Source: Streptomyces aureus
GTDB taxonomy: Bacteria; Actinomycetota; Actinomycetes; Streptomycetales; Streptomycetaceae
Direction of reading: 5' to 3'
DNA: 64,000 bases
NCBI RefSeq assembly: GCF_000725495.1
Contig: NZ_JNZD01000001.1
Coordinates: forward strand, 124,001 to 188,000
This document shows, in pieces, positions 32,367 to 41,187 of this stretch (the first letter of the stretch is position 1; each line of letters starts with the position of its first letter). The notes below the pieces were generated by a model. It did no database searches. It saw only the letters and a program-made list of their open reading frames with translations, and was not told the origin of the DNA. The position numbers were made by a program, and so were the translations under genes.

Positions 32367-34091
32367 ATGGCTCGACACCTCATCACCAGCGCCCTTCCGT
32401 ACATCAACGGGATCAAGCACCTGGGCAACATGGTGGGGTCCATGCTCCCGGCGGACGTGTACTCCCGGTACCTCCGCCAGCGCGGTCACGACGTCCTGTA
32501 CATCTGCGCGACGGACGAGCACGGCACCCCCGCGGAGCTCGCGGCCAAGGAGCGGGGCCTGCCGGTCGACGAGTTCTGCGCCCAGGCGCACGACGCGCAG
32601 AAGGCCGTGTACGACGGCTTCGAGCTGGCCTTCGACTACTTCGGCCGCAGCTCCAGCCCGGAGAACCGCGAGATCACCCAGCACTTCGCGCGCCGCCTGA
32701 ACGAGAACGGCTTCATCGAGGAGCGCGCGATCCGACAGGTGTACTCGCCCGCGGACGGCCGTTTCCTCCCGGACCGCTATGTGGAGGGCACCTGCCCGCA
32801 CTGCGGCTACGACAAGGCCCGCGGCGACCAGTGCGAGAACTGCACGCGTGTCCTCGACCCCACGGACCTGATCGACCCGCGTTCGGCGATCTCCGGCTCG
32901 ACGGACCTGGAGGTCCGCGAGACGAAGCACCTGTTCCTCCTCCAGTCGCGGCTCCAGCACGAGGTCGAGGAGTGGGTGGCCCGGCACGAGTCCGAGTGGC
33001 CCCAGCTGGCCTCCTCCATCGCCCGCAAGTGGCTGACCGAGGGCCTGCACGACCGCGCGATCACCCGTGACCTGGACTGGGGTGTCCCGGTCCCCGCCGA
33101 CACCTGGCCGGAGCTGGCCGCCGAGGGCAAGGTCTTCTACGTCTGGTTCGACGCCCCGATCGAGTACATCGGCGCGACGAAGGAGTGGTCCGACCAGGAC
33201 ACGGACAACCGCGACTGGAAGTCCTGGTGGTACGACGCGGACTCCGGCGAGAACCCGGTCCGCTACACGCAGTTCATGGCGAAGGACAACGTGCCCTTCC
33301 ACACCGTCATGTTCCCGGCCACCGAGCTGGGCGTGCGCGAGCCGTGGAAGAAGGTCGACTACGTCAAGGCCTTCAACTGGCTGACGTACTACGGCGGGAA
33401 GTTCTCCACCTCGCAGAAGCGCGGTGTCTTCACCGACCAGGCCCTCGACATCCTGCCCGCCGACTACTGGCGCTACTTCCTCATCGCCAACGCCCCCGAG
33501 TCGGACGACTCCTCGTTCACCTGGGAGCACTTCACGGCCACGGTCAACAAGGACCTGGCCGACACCCTCGGCAACTTCGTCAACCGTGTCCTGTCCTTCT
33601 CCAAGAAGCGCTTCGGCGAGGAGGTCCCGGCGGGTTCGGAGGCCGGCGAGGCCGAGGCCAGGCTGGGCATCGAGATCGCGGGCCTGCTCGCGGAGTACGA
33701 GACCCAGATGGAGGCCCTCCAGTTCCGCAAGGCGGCCGCCGCGCTGCGCGCCCTGTGGTCCGCGGGCAACTCCTACCTGGAGGAGAAGGCCCCCTGGCTG
33801 GAGATCAAGACCGACCCCGAGGGCGCGGCGCTGACCCTGCGTACGGCGATGAACCTGATCCACCTGTACTCGGTGGTCTCGGAGCCCTTCATCCCGGCGT
33901 CCTCCCGCGCCATGCGCTCGGCCTTCGCCCTCGCGGACGACACGGCGGTCTGGGTGAGCCAGGACGAGGCCCGCGCCCTGGCCTTCCTCCCGGCCGGCAC
34001 CCCCTTCACCGTTCCCCCGGTCCTCTTCGCCAAGATCACGGACGAGGACCTGGAGTCGTACAAGGAGCGCTTCGGCGGCGCGCCGGAGTAA
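32367..34091 (+). CDS. metG: methionyl-tRNA synthetase
   Basis: Protein of 574 residues. The class I signature near residue 13 reads [11 protein letters not shown] (variant HIGH). A CPHCGYDK ... CENC zinc knuckle lies at about residues 143-160, and the KMSKS-like loop KFSTSQKRG at about 345-353. An anticodon-binding helical domain follows (FVNRVLSF, about 405 onward). There is no C-terminal EMAP-like domain, consistent with the 574-residue form. It charges tRNA with methionine. The ATG at 32367 has GGGAG at a good distance. I see no T-box or SAM riboswitch upstream. Confidence 0.97.
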   Translation: MARHLITSALPYINGIKHLGNMVGSMLPADVYSRYLRQRGHDVLYICATDEHGTPAELAAKERGLPVDEFCAQAHDAQKAVYDGFELAFDYFGRSSSPENREITQHFARRLNENGFIEERAIRQVYSPADGRFLPDRYVEGTCPHCGYDKARGDQCENCTRVLDPTDLIDPRSAISGSTDLEVRETKHLFLLQSRLQHEVEEWVARHESEWPQLASSIARKWLTEGLHDRAITRDLDWGVPVPADTWPELAAEGKVFYVWFDAPIEYIGATKEWSDQDTDNRDWKSWWYDADSGENPVRYTQFMAKDNVPFHTVMFPATELGVREPWKKVDYVKAFNWLTYYGGKFSTSQKRGVFTDQALDILPADYWRYFLIANAPESDDSSFTWEHFTATVNKDLADTLGNFVNRVLSFSKKRFGEEVPAGSEAGEAEARLGIEIAGLLAEYETQMEALQFRKAAAALRALWSAGNSYLEEKAPWLEIKTDPEGAALTLRTAMNLIHLYSVVSEPFIPASSRAMRSAFALADDTAVWVSQDEARALAFLPAGTPFTVPPVLFAKITDEDLESYKERFGGAPE

Positions 34092-34107
34092 CGGCGACCG
34101 CTCGACA

Positions 34108-34136
34108 GGGCCCGGGAACGAACGGTTCCCGGGCCC
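34108..34136 (+). terminator. terminator of metG
   Basis: A 12-bp perfect stem GGGCCCGGGAAC/GTTCCCGGGCCC with a five-base loop, 16 bases after the metG stop. Confidence 0.85.
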
Positions 34137-34287
34137 TTCGTATGCCCGGACCGCCCCGTCGGTCCGATGAACAGGCCGGTCCACCAGCGGCTTTACCCGC
34201 CCCTGACCATCGGACCGGCCGTCACCTCCTGCTAACATCCGCGCACTTGTGCGAGGGCGCGGGCTCTCGCGGGGAGGGACACTTCAC

Positions 34288-37200
34288 GTGGGCAGAAACG
34301 CCCCGAGACGGCGCGGCACGTCCGCCCTCGTCTCCACGCTCGCGGTCGCCCTGGCGGCCGCGGCCATCGCCGTACTTCCGGGGAGCGGCGCCTCCGCGGA
34401 CCCGGCCGCACCGACCGGGTCCGCCTCGGAGATCACCCTGACCGACCCCGCCGACACGCAGCCGCGCACGGACCGCCCGCTGGTGGCCGGTACGAGCGGC
34501 TTCCTGCACCGGCAGAGCGGACTCACCGGTCTGCTGTGGACGGACTACGCCGACGGCACCAGCACGGTCGTCAAGAACGCCGACGGGGTGTACACGCCCG
34601 AGGGTTCCTGCGCCACTCTCGGCGGGCCGAACTGCGCTGTCGCCTGGTACGGCAGCGACAGCGACCTGGTCGCGCTGCCGTCGGCCGGTTCCGTCGCGCT
34701 GTGGGACCCGGCGACCCGGACCAGCACCTCCATCACCACGAAGGAGGCGTACCGGGGGCTCGCCGGACGGACGGTCCTCACCGAGCACTCGGTGCACGAC
34801 CGCGTCGACGGTGCCTGGCGCTCGCGCCCGATCACGCCCGACTGGATGCGCATCACCTCGCTCGCCGTCACCGCCGCCGACGCGCACGGCGTGCTGTTCA
34901 AGGTCGACGGCTCCGTCTACTACCTCGACCTGGCGACGGCCACCGCCACCGAGGCCTTCTCCGGCCCGTACTCGCAGCAGTACGACGTCCTCGACGACGA
35001 CCGGATCGGCTGGTACGACTCGGCAAGCAGCGACCTGCACCTCAAGCCCCGCACGGACCCCGAAGCCACCGAGCAGGTGATCGACCTGCCCTCGCCCGGT
35101 ACCCAGCTCGACGGCGCCCCCGTGCTCTCCGGTGACTGGCTGCTGCTCCCGCTGTACACCGGCACCGGCACCAGCCAGCTGCGGGCCGTCTCCCTGAAGG
35201 ACGGCTCCTCCCACACCCTCGCGGCCAAGACGGGCTCGTACCTGCTCGGCGCGTCCGGCGGCACCGCCCTCGTCAGCGGCGGCACCGGCGCGGACGACTG
35301 GTGGGTGCGGCGCTTCGCCGAGGCGGCGGACGGCACGCCCGGTCTGCAGCAGCTCGCACGGATCCCGGCGAAGGAGAACGCCAAGACCGGCCTGGCGCTC
35401 AGCCGCGGCAGTCTGCGCGTGGCCGAGGACGACCCGAGCGGCACCGCGGACACCACCTCGCTGCGCAGGCTCGCCGTGACCGGCGGACAGCTGACCGCCT
35501 CCGCTCCCGAGACCGGGGACGAGGTGCTCTCGCGCTGCCCGTACCCGGGCGTGACCTGCTCGGCGCTCTGGGGCAACCTCGGCGACGACCCGCGGGACGC
35601 CTTCCTCGGCACCACCGGCAGCGGTCTGACCGGCAAGGACCGCCTGGTCGCCATCCAGGACGGCTCCTCGAACTGGACCCTGGAGTTCGGCACCACGGGC
35701 GGCCACATCGTCGACGTCTCGGACAACTACGCGGTCTACGACTCCGGGGGCACCGCCCCGGAGCAGTACATCGGCGAGTTCGGACAGGGTCAGAAGCTGA
35801 AGCGGTCGGTGCGCGCCGCCGCCCTGAGCGGTTCCACCCTGTGGAGCGCCTCCACCACCGGCAAGCTCACCTCGTACAGCCTGGCCGAGGACAAGACCCT
35901 CGCGACGGTGACCGTTCCGGGCATGTCCTGCGTGCCGAGCGAACTCCAGGCGGCGGGTCGCTGGGTCTACTGGACCTGCGGTACGGGCTCGGCCGGCGTG
36001 TACGACGCCAAGGCCGCCACGTCCCGTGCCGTGAGCGGCGGCGACGTGCTGCTCGGCGACGGCTTCACCGTCCGCCACGACCACGCCGCAGGCACCCTGG
36101 TCCTGACCGAGGCGGCCACCGGCGCCACCCGTGTCGTCGCCTCCGAGCTCCCCGAGAAGGGCACGGCCACCGACCGGCGCTACCGCTGGACCGTGGACGA
36201 GTACACGGGCCTGGTCGCCTGGTTCGACGTGTACGAGCAGACGCACGTCGCCACGACAGGCGTCGCCCCGTCCGCCGTGACGGCCCTCAGGTCCGAGGCC
36301 ACGAGCTACGTCGGCTCCGGCACGCCCTTCCAGGGCTCCTGGCTGCTGTCCCGCCCGGTCTCCTCCTGGTCGGTGACCTTCACCTCCGTCCAGAGCGGCG
36401 CGAAGGGCAAGGCCACCCGCACGGTCACCGGGGGCGCGTCCACCGCCTGGGTGGGCACGGACTGGTACGGCACGACGGTCGACAATGCCCGCTTCCCGAA
36501 CGGACATTTCACCTGGACCCTGAAGGCCACCGGCACCGGCACCGCCTCGGCGGTCACCGTGGCGACCGGGGAGGGCTTCCTCCAGGGAGGCGCTCCGGTG
36601 CGGCACGACTTCGGCAGCGTGGACGGCGTGGACGGCCGCGGCGACCTCCTCACCCTGAACTCGTCCGGCGGACTGACCTTCCAGTCGGGTACGGGCACCG
36701 GAAAGTTCGGGGAGAAGATCAGCGGCTCCGGCTGGGCCACCAGCATCAAGGCGGTCCCGTTCGGCGACCTCAGCGGCGACCGCTGCAACGACGTCCTCGT
36801 CCGGTACAGCAGCGGCGCCCTGCGCCTGTACAAGCCGCGCTGCGGCGCCGCCCTCACCCCCAAGACGTCGTACACCACGCTCGCGAGCAGCGGCTGGACC
36901 CAGTACGACGTGCTGACCTCGCCCGGGGACGTGAGCGGTGACGGCCGGCCCGACCTGATCGCGCGCGTCGCCTCCACCGGGACGGTCTACCTCTTCAAGG
37001 GGACGAGCACGGGCACCCTGTCGGCCCGCGTGAAGCTCTACGACAACTGGAAGGGCTACAAGAAGATCGTCGGGGCCGGTGACCTCGACGGCGACGGCAT
37101 CGGCGACCTGCTCGCCCAGGACACCTCCAACACCCTCTACCGCTACCACGGCAAGGGCGACGGGACCTTCGCCGCGCGGGTGAAGCTGTTCGGCGACTGG

Positions 37201-37377
37201 GGCGGCTCCTACAACGCCGTCGTGGGCGTCGGCGACATCACCGACGACGGCAGGGCCGACCTGGTCTCCCGGGACACCGGCGGCAACCTGTACCGCAACA
37301 GCGGTGACGGCAAGGGGTCGTTCGGCTCCCGCACGAAAATAGCCATCGGCTGGGGCGGATACCGGTCCCTGTCCTGA
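34288..37377 (+). CDS. large secreted beta-propeller protein with FG-GAP repeats
   Basis: Protein of 1029 residues. A signal peptide spans residues about 1-35 (RRRGTSALVSTLAVALAAAA, cleavage near ASADP). A long beta-repeat region from about 50-680 (repeating W/Y-containing strands and GTGTS/GTT motifs) fits one or two propellers. A cluster of FG-GAP/VCBS calcium-binding repeats at about 815-1025 reads GDLSGDRCNDVLVR, GDVSGDGRPDLIAR, GDLDGDGIGDLLAQ and GDITDDGRADLVSR. The protein is exported; ligand or enzyme activity is unknown. The GTG at 34288 has GGGGAGGG eight bases upstream. Confidence 0.85.
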   Translation: MGRNAPRRRGTSALVSTLAVALAAAAIAVLPGSGASADPAAPTGSASEITLTDPADTQPRTDRPLVAGTSGFLHRQSGLTGLLWTDYADGTSTVVKNADGVYTPEGSCATLGGPNCAVAWYGSDSDLVALPSAGSVALWDPATRTSTSITTKEAYRGLAGRTVLTEHSVHDRVDGAWRSRPITPDWMRITSLAVTAADAHGVLFKVDGSVYYLDLATATATEAFSGPYSQQYDVLDDDRIGWYDSASSDLHLKPRTDPEATEQVIDLPSPGTQLDGAPVLSGDWLLLPLYTGTGTSQLRAVSLKDGSSHTLAAKTGSYLLGASGGTALVSGGTGADDWWVRRFAEAADGTPGLQQLARIPAKENAKTGLALSRGSLRVAEDDPSGTADTTSLRRLAVTGGQLTASAPETGDEVLSRCPYPGVTCSALWGNLGDDPRDAFLGTTGSGLTGKDRLVAIQDGSSNWTLEFGTTGGHIVDVSDNYAVYDSGGTAPEQYIGEFGQGQKLKRSVRAAALSGSTLWSASTTGKLTSYSLAEDKTLATVTVPGMSCVPSELQAAGRWVYWTCGTGSAGVYDAKAATSRAVSGGDVLLGDGFTVRHDHAAGTLVLTEAATGATRVVASELPEKGTATDRRYRWTVDEYTGLVAWFDVYEQTHVATTGVAPSAVTALRSEATSYVGSGTPFQGSWLLSRPVSSWSVTFTSVQSGAKGKATRTVTGGASTAWVGTDWYGTTVDNARFPNGHFTWTLKATGTGTASAVTVATGEGFLQGGAPVRHDFGSVDGVDGRGDLLTLNSSGGLTFQSGTGTGKFGEKISGSGWATSIKAVPFGDLSGDRCNDVLVRYSSGALRLYKPRCGAALTPKTSYTTLASSGWTQYDVLTSPGDVSGDGRPDLIARVASTGTVYLFKGTSTGTLSARVKLYDNWKGYKKIVGAGDLDGDGIGDLLAQDTSNTLYRYHGKGDGTFAARVKLFGDWGGSYNAVVGVGDITDDGRADLVSRDTGGNLYRNSGDGKGSFGSRTKIAIGWGGYRSLS

Positions 37378-37392
37378 CGGCTCCCGTCCGGA

Positions 37393-37431
37393 AAAAGGGG
37401 GCACGGGACGACTCGTCCGGTGCCCCCTTTT
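37393..37431. terminator. terminator after the FG-GAP gene
   Basis: A 12-bp stem AAAAGGGGGCAC/GTGCCCCCTTTT with a GC-rich inner loop and a T-rich end. It looks usable in both directions. Confidence 0.85.
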
Positions 37432-37564
37432 CGTCGCCCAAGTCCAGGTGGGAGCCGGGTGAAGGGGCGGCAAAGAGCCGGGAAAGGGAGTGCCTGCCCA
37501 CTGCCGCCGATCCGTAATGGACCCCGGCACCACAAGGCCCCCGGTCACCCGTATGGTTTCCGCC

Positions 37565-38041
37565 ATGGCAGTCCCCGAGGTCATCCCGATCGCCTACGAG
37601 CCGAAGCAGCGCACCGAGACCATAGGCCGGTACGCGGACGGTCAGTTCCTGGCGTCGATCACGTACGCCTTCCCCGAAGGGTTCCGTCCCGACGACGGCT
37701 GGGAAGAGCACAAACGTCTGTACGTGGTACTCCACACCTTCGACGCCGAGGGTCATCACCGCGACTCGGAGATCTGGTGCGCAGGCACCTGGGCCGAGCA
37801 GCAGCGCAACAAGCACGGAGACTTCTCGGTGCTCTCCCGTGCCCGCGTCCACCTGGCCAAGCTGCTCCGCAGTCTGCCCCGGCGCTCCTACACGGACATC
37901 GCGATACGCCCGTTCCGGCTCACCGTCGACGGCGTCCGCTTCGGTCTGAAGACCGGCGTGGACGAGGGCGAGGGCTGGGCCGAGCTGTACCCGGACGGCC
38001 TCGGCTTCTCCGAGCCGTGGGACGGCACGTACGACACCTGA
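37565..38041 (+). CDS. conserved cytosolic protein of unknown function
   Basis: Protein of 158 residues without signal or membrane segments. It is Trp/Tyr-rich and of mixed alpha/beta composition (FLASITYAFPEGFRPDDGW, then WAEQQRNKHGDF, then RRSYTDIAIRPFRL). I do not recognise the family. A TATGGT hexamer seven bases before the ATG, with no ribosome site, suggests a leaderless transcript. It is isolated between two terminators. Confidence 0.8.
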   Translation: MAVPEVIPIAYEPKQRTETIGRYADGQFLASITYAFPEGFRPDDGWEEHKRLYVVLHTFDAEGHHRDSEIWCAGTWAEQQRNKHGDFSVLSRARVHLAKLLRSLPRRSYTDIAIRPFRLTVDGVRFGLKTGVDEGEGWAELYPDGLGFSEPWDGTYDT

Positions 38042-38075
38042 GCACGGCCCCCGTTCCCGGGTCCTGCCGCACACC

Positions 38076-38122
38076 CGGGTTCCGGGCCCTCGCCTGTCAG
38101 GGGGCGAGGGGCCCGGAACCCG
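38076..38122. terminator. long hairpin between convergent genes
   Basis: Arms of about 20 bases starting CGGGTTCCGGGCCCTCGCC pair with one bulge around a GTCAGG loop. It separates the gene ending at 38041 from the minus-strand dioxygenase gene ending at 38153. Confidence 0.8.
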
Positions 38123-38152
38123 TTCACGCTCCGGGCGCCGCGGGCCGGGAGA

Positions 38153-39076
38153 TCAGGACGACGTGGCCGACGGGCTCGGGCCGGTGTCGGTGCTGTCGTG
38201 GGTCTCGTCCGGGGCGACGCCCATCGTCAGCCGGGCGGCGACGCCCCGGGCGATGTGCCTCTTGTCGTACGACAGGTACAGCAGGCCGCCCTCGTGCCCG
38301 TTGCCCGGGTAGATCGTGTCCTCGTCCAGTGTCGTGCGGGTGACCGTGCTCGTGGAGTACGGCGCGACCTCGGCCGACGCCAGGACCGACTTCTCCGAGA
38401 AGAAGAGCTGGCCCGTGTGGCAGGTGTGGCCGCCCTCGTAGCCCGCGTCGGTCCAGGTGCCGTCCACATGGACCTTCACATGGATGTGGACGCAGCGGCC
38501 CTGGTACCAGCCGGGGAAGACCGTTCTGAAGGTGACCTGGCCGTGCCGGTCGGTCTTCCAGGTACCGCGCAGATACCGCTTGTCGTCGGTGGGCTCGGCG
38601 TGCCCGCCACCGCCGCCCGGGGGAGGACCGGACGGGGGTTCACCGGTCGGGGTGCCGGTCGGGACGTCCGTGGGCCCGCCGGAGGGGCCGCCGCCGCCGT
38701 TGCTCATCGACTCGTAGCCGGAGTACACACCGAGCGCCGAGCAGTGCCAGATGTCCACCGCGGCGTTCCTGACGGGCTTGCAGGTCTCGGCGTCGATCAC
38801 CTTGAGCCGCAGGGTCAGGGGGATGCCCTCCTGGTCCTCGGTGATGTTCCGGCGGATCTTGTCCGCGTCGATGTAGTAGGGGCCCTCGGTGGTCTCCGAG
38901 GTCAGCGTGTAACAGGCCTCCGCCGCCGGGGAGGCCGTCGCGGTACCGGCCTCGTCCGCGAACGCGTTCACGGCGGCGGCGCCCACGCCCACGGCCGCCA
39001 CGGCCACTCCGCCGGCGACGACGACCGTGCGCCGGGTCGGATTCCCTCGGTGTTCGGATCCTTGGGTCTCAGTCAT
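38153..39076 (-). CDS. exported intradiol ring-cleavage dioxygenase with internal Pro/Gly insertion
   Basis: Protein of 307 residues. A Tat-type N-terminus (TRRTVVVAGG, about residues 14-23) is followed by a hydrophobic stretch. The dioxygenase core begins SETTEGPYYIDADKIRRNI. Iron ligands expected for the family are visible: Tyr in ALGVYSGY (about residue 119), Tyr in FPGWYQGRCVHIHVKVH (about 192) and the two His of that motif. A segment rich in Gly, Pro and Thr of about 35 residues (about 126-160) interrupts the fold between the first Tyr and RYLRGTWKTD. It should open a catechol-like ring outside the cytoplasm. The ATG at 39076 has only a weak ribosome site. Confidence 0.83.
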   Translation of the reverse strand: MTETQGSEHRGNPTRRTVVVAGGVAVAAVGVGAAAVNAFADEAGTATASPAAEACYTLTSETTEGPYYIDADKIRRNITEDQEGIPLTLRLKVIDAETCKPVRNAAVDIWHCSALGVYSGYESMSNGGGGPSGGPTDVPTGTPTGEPPSGPPPGGGGGHAEPTDDKRYLRGTWKTDRHGQVTFRTVFPGWYQGRCVHIHVKVHVDGTWTDAGYEGGHTCHTGQLFFSEKSVLASAEVAPYSTSTVTRTTLDEDTIYPGNGHEGGLLYLSYDKRHIARGVAARLTMGVAPDETHDSTDTGPSPSATSS

Positions 39077-39237
39077 GCGCGGGACCGTAGGGAGCACACC
39101 TGTCAGGAGCATGGGTGCGGGCTGTGGTTTCACCCGTCACACGAGAATGGCCCGGAACCATCGCTGGTTCCGAGCCACTTCCGTATGCGTCGCCTGCCGG
39201 GCCGCGGGGCCTGCCTACTGCGGGCCGCGGGGCCTGC

Positions 39238-41001
39238 CTACTTCGGCTGCGGCTTGCGGACCGAGAGGTGCAGCTCGCGCAGCCGGCTCTCGTCCAGCTC
39301 CGTGGGCGCGCCCATCATCAGGTCCTGCGCGTTGCCGTTGAGCGGGAACGCGATGGTCTCGCGGATGTTCGGCTCGTCCGCGAGCAGCATGACGATGCGG
39401 TCGACGCCCGGGGCGATCCCGCCGTGCGGCGGGGCGCCGAAGCGGAACGCGCGCAGCATGCCGGCGAACTGCTCCTCGACCGTCTCGCGGTCGTAGCCCG
39501 CGATCTCGAACGCCTTGAGCATGATCTCGGGCTCGTGGTTGCGGATCGCGCCGGAGGACAGCTCGACGCCGTTGCAGACGATGTCGTACTGCCAGCCCAG
39601 GATGTCCAGCGGGTCCTGGGTCTCCAGGGCCTCCAGACCGCCCTGCGGCATCGAGAACGGGTTGTGGGAGAAGTCGATCTTCCCGGTGTCCTCGTCCTTC
39701 TCGTACATCGGGAAGTCGACGATCCAGCAGAAGCGGAAGACGTTCTCCTCGAAGTTGCCGGAGCGCTTGGCGGCCTCGACCCGCACCGCGCCCATGATCT
39801 TCGAGACCTCGTCGAACTCGCCCGCGCCGAAGAACACCGCGTGACCGGCGGCCAGCGACAGGCGCTTGGTCAGCTCGGCGACGTTCTCCTCGGTGAGGAA
39901 CTTGGCGATCGGGCCGGTCAGCGAACCGTCCTCGCCCACGCGCACCCAGGCCAGGCCCTTGGCACCCTGCTCGACCGCGTAGTCACCGAGGCCGTCGAAG
40001 AACTTCCGCGTCTGGCCGGCGACGTCCGGCACCGGCAGCGCGCGCACGTGCTTGCCGGCGAAGGCCTTGAACTCGGAGCCCTCGAAGATGTCGGTGATGT
40101 CGACGAGCTCCAGCTGGGCCCGCAGGTCCGGCTTGTCGGAGCCGTACTTCAGCATCGACTCGCGGAACGGGATGCGCGGGAACGGCGAGGTGACGTGACG
40201 GTCACCGCCGAACTCCTCGAACAGCTCCGTCATCAGCTTCTCGATGGGCTGGAAGACGTCCTCCTGCTCGACGAAGGACATCTCCACGTCGAGCTGGTAG
40301 AACTCGCCCGGCGAACGGTCGGCGCGGGCGTCCTCGTCGCGGAAGCAGGGCGCGATCTGGAAGTAGCGGTCGAAGCCGGAGATCATCAGCAGCTGCTTGA
40401 ACTGCTGCGGCGCCTGCGGCAGCGCGTAGAACTTGCCCGGGTTCAGCCGGGAGGGGACCACGAAGTCGCGCGCGCCCTCGGGGGAGGTGGCGCTCAGGAT
40501 CGGGGTGGCCATCTCGTTGAAGCCCAGCGCCGTCATCTTGTGACGGATCGCGGAGATCACGGCCGTGCGCAGCAGGATGTTGCGGTGCATGCGCTCGCGG
40601 CGCAGGTCGAGGAAGCGGTACTCCAGGCGCCGCTCCTCGTTGACACCGTCCTCGGCGTTGATCGTGAAGGGCAGCGGCTGGGCGGCGCCGAGCAGCTCGA
40701 CCTCGCTCACCTCGACCTCGACCTCACCGGTCGGCAGCTCGGGGTTCACGTTCTCCGTGCCGCGCGAGACGACCTTGCCGTCGACACGGACGGTCGACTC
40801 CTTCGAGACCTTGTCCAGGGCCTCGTAGGCGGGGGTGCCGGGGCGGGCGACGAGCTGCGTGATGCCGTAGTGGTCGCGCAGATCGATGAAGAGGATGCCG
40901 CCCAGGTCTCGGCGATTGTGCAGCCAGCCGCTCAGCCGGACGTCGCTGCCGACGTCAGAGGCGCGGAGCTCGCCGCAGGTGTGGGACCTGTACCGATGCA
41001 T
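39238..41001 (-). CDS. aspS: aspartyl-tRNA synthetase
   Basis: Protein of 587 residues, class IIb. An OB-fold anticodon domain (about 15-105) begins [23 protein letters not shown]. Motif 2 is [10 protein letters not shown] (about 215-224), followed by [14 protein letters not shown] insertion domain is followed by motif 3 [11 protein letters not shown] near residue 550. The full bacterial type is present. It charges tRNA-Asp; whether it also charges tRNA-Asn cannot be read. It is followed by 161 bases of intergenic DNA with no feature seen. Confidence 0.97.
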   Translation of the reverse strand: MHRYRSHTCGELRASDVGSDVRLSGWLHNRRDLGGILFIDLRDHYGITQLVARPGTPAYEALDKVSKESTVRVDGKVVSRGTENVNPELPTGEVEVEVSEVELLGAAQPLPFTINAEDGVNEERRLEYRFLDLRRERMHRNILLRTAVISAIRHKMTALGFNEMATPILSATSPEGARDFVVPSRLNPGKFYALPQAPQQFKQLLMISGFDRYFQIAPCFRDEDARADRSPGEFYQLDVEMSFVEQEDVFQPIEKLMTELFEEFGGDRHVTSPFPRIPFRESMLKYGSDKPDLRAQLELVDITDIFEGSEFKAFAGKHVRALPVPDVAGQTRKFFDGLGDYAVEQGAKGLAWVRVGEDGSLTGPIAKFLTEENVAELTKRLSLAAGHAVFFGAGEFDEVSKIMGAVRVEAAKRSGNFEENVFRFCWIVDFPMYEKDEDTGKIDFSHNPFSMPQGGLEALETQDPLDILGWQYDIVCNGVELSSGAIRNHEPEIMLKAFEIAGYDRETVEEQFAGMLRAFRFGAPPHGGIAPGVDRIVMLLADEPNIRETIAFPLNGNAQDLMMGAPTELDESRLRELHLSVRKPQPK

Positions 41002-41187
41002 CGAGGTTCATCCAGTCTTCGCGGATTGGGGGCCTGGTTTCACGTGAAACACCCCCAGAGTACCGGGCAGCCCAGGTCACCTCCCCCTCATTAGGCGCTC
41101 CGCGCCGCTCAGGGCATCCGGTGGCAGGCGCCGATGCGCGCCGGGCATCGGTGGCAGGCACCGATCACCTGTTCCTACAGTGGGCGC

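Noticed and set aside
34222..37584. Minus-strand frame of 1120 codons opposite the FG-GAP gene
   Set aside because: No recognisable domain or ribosome site; the plus strand has signal peptide and calcium-binding repeats.
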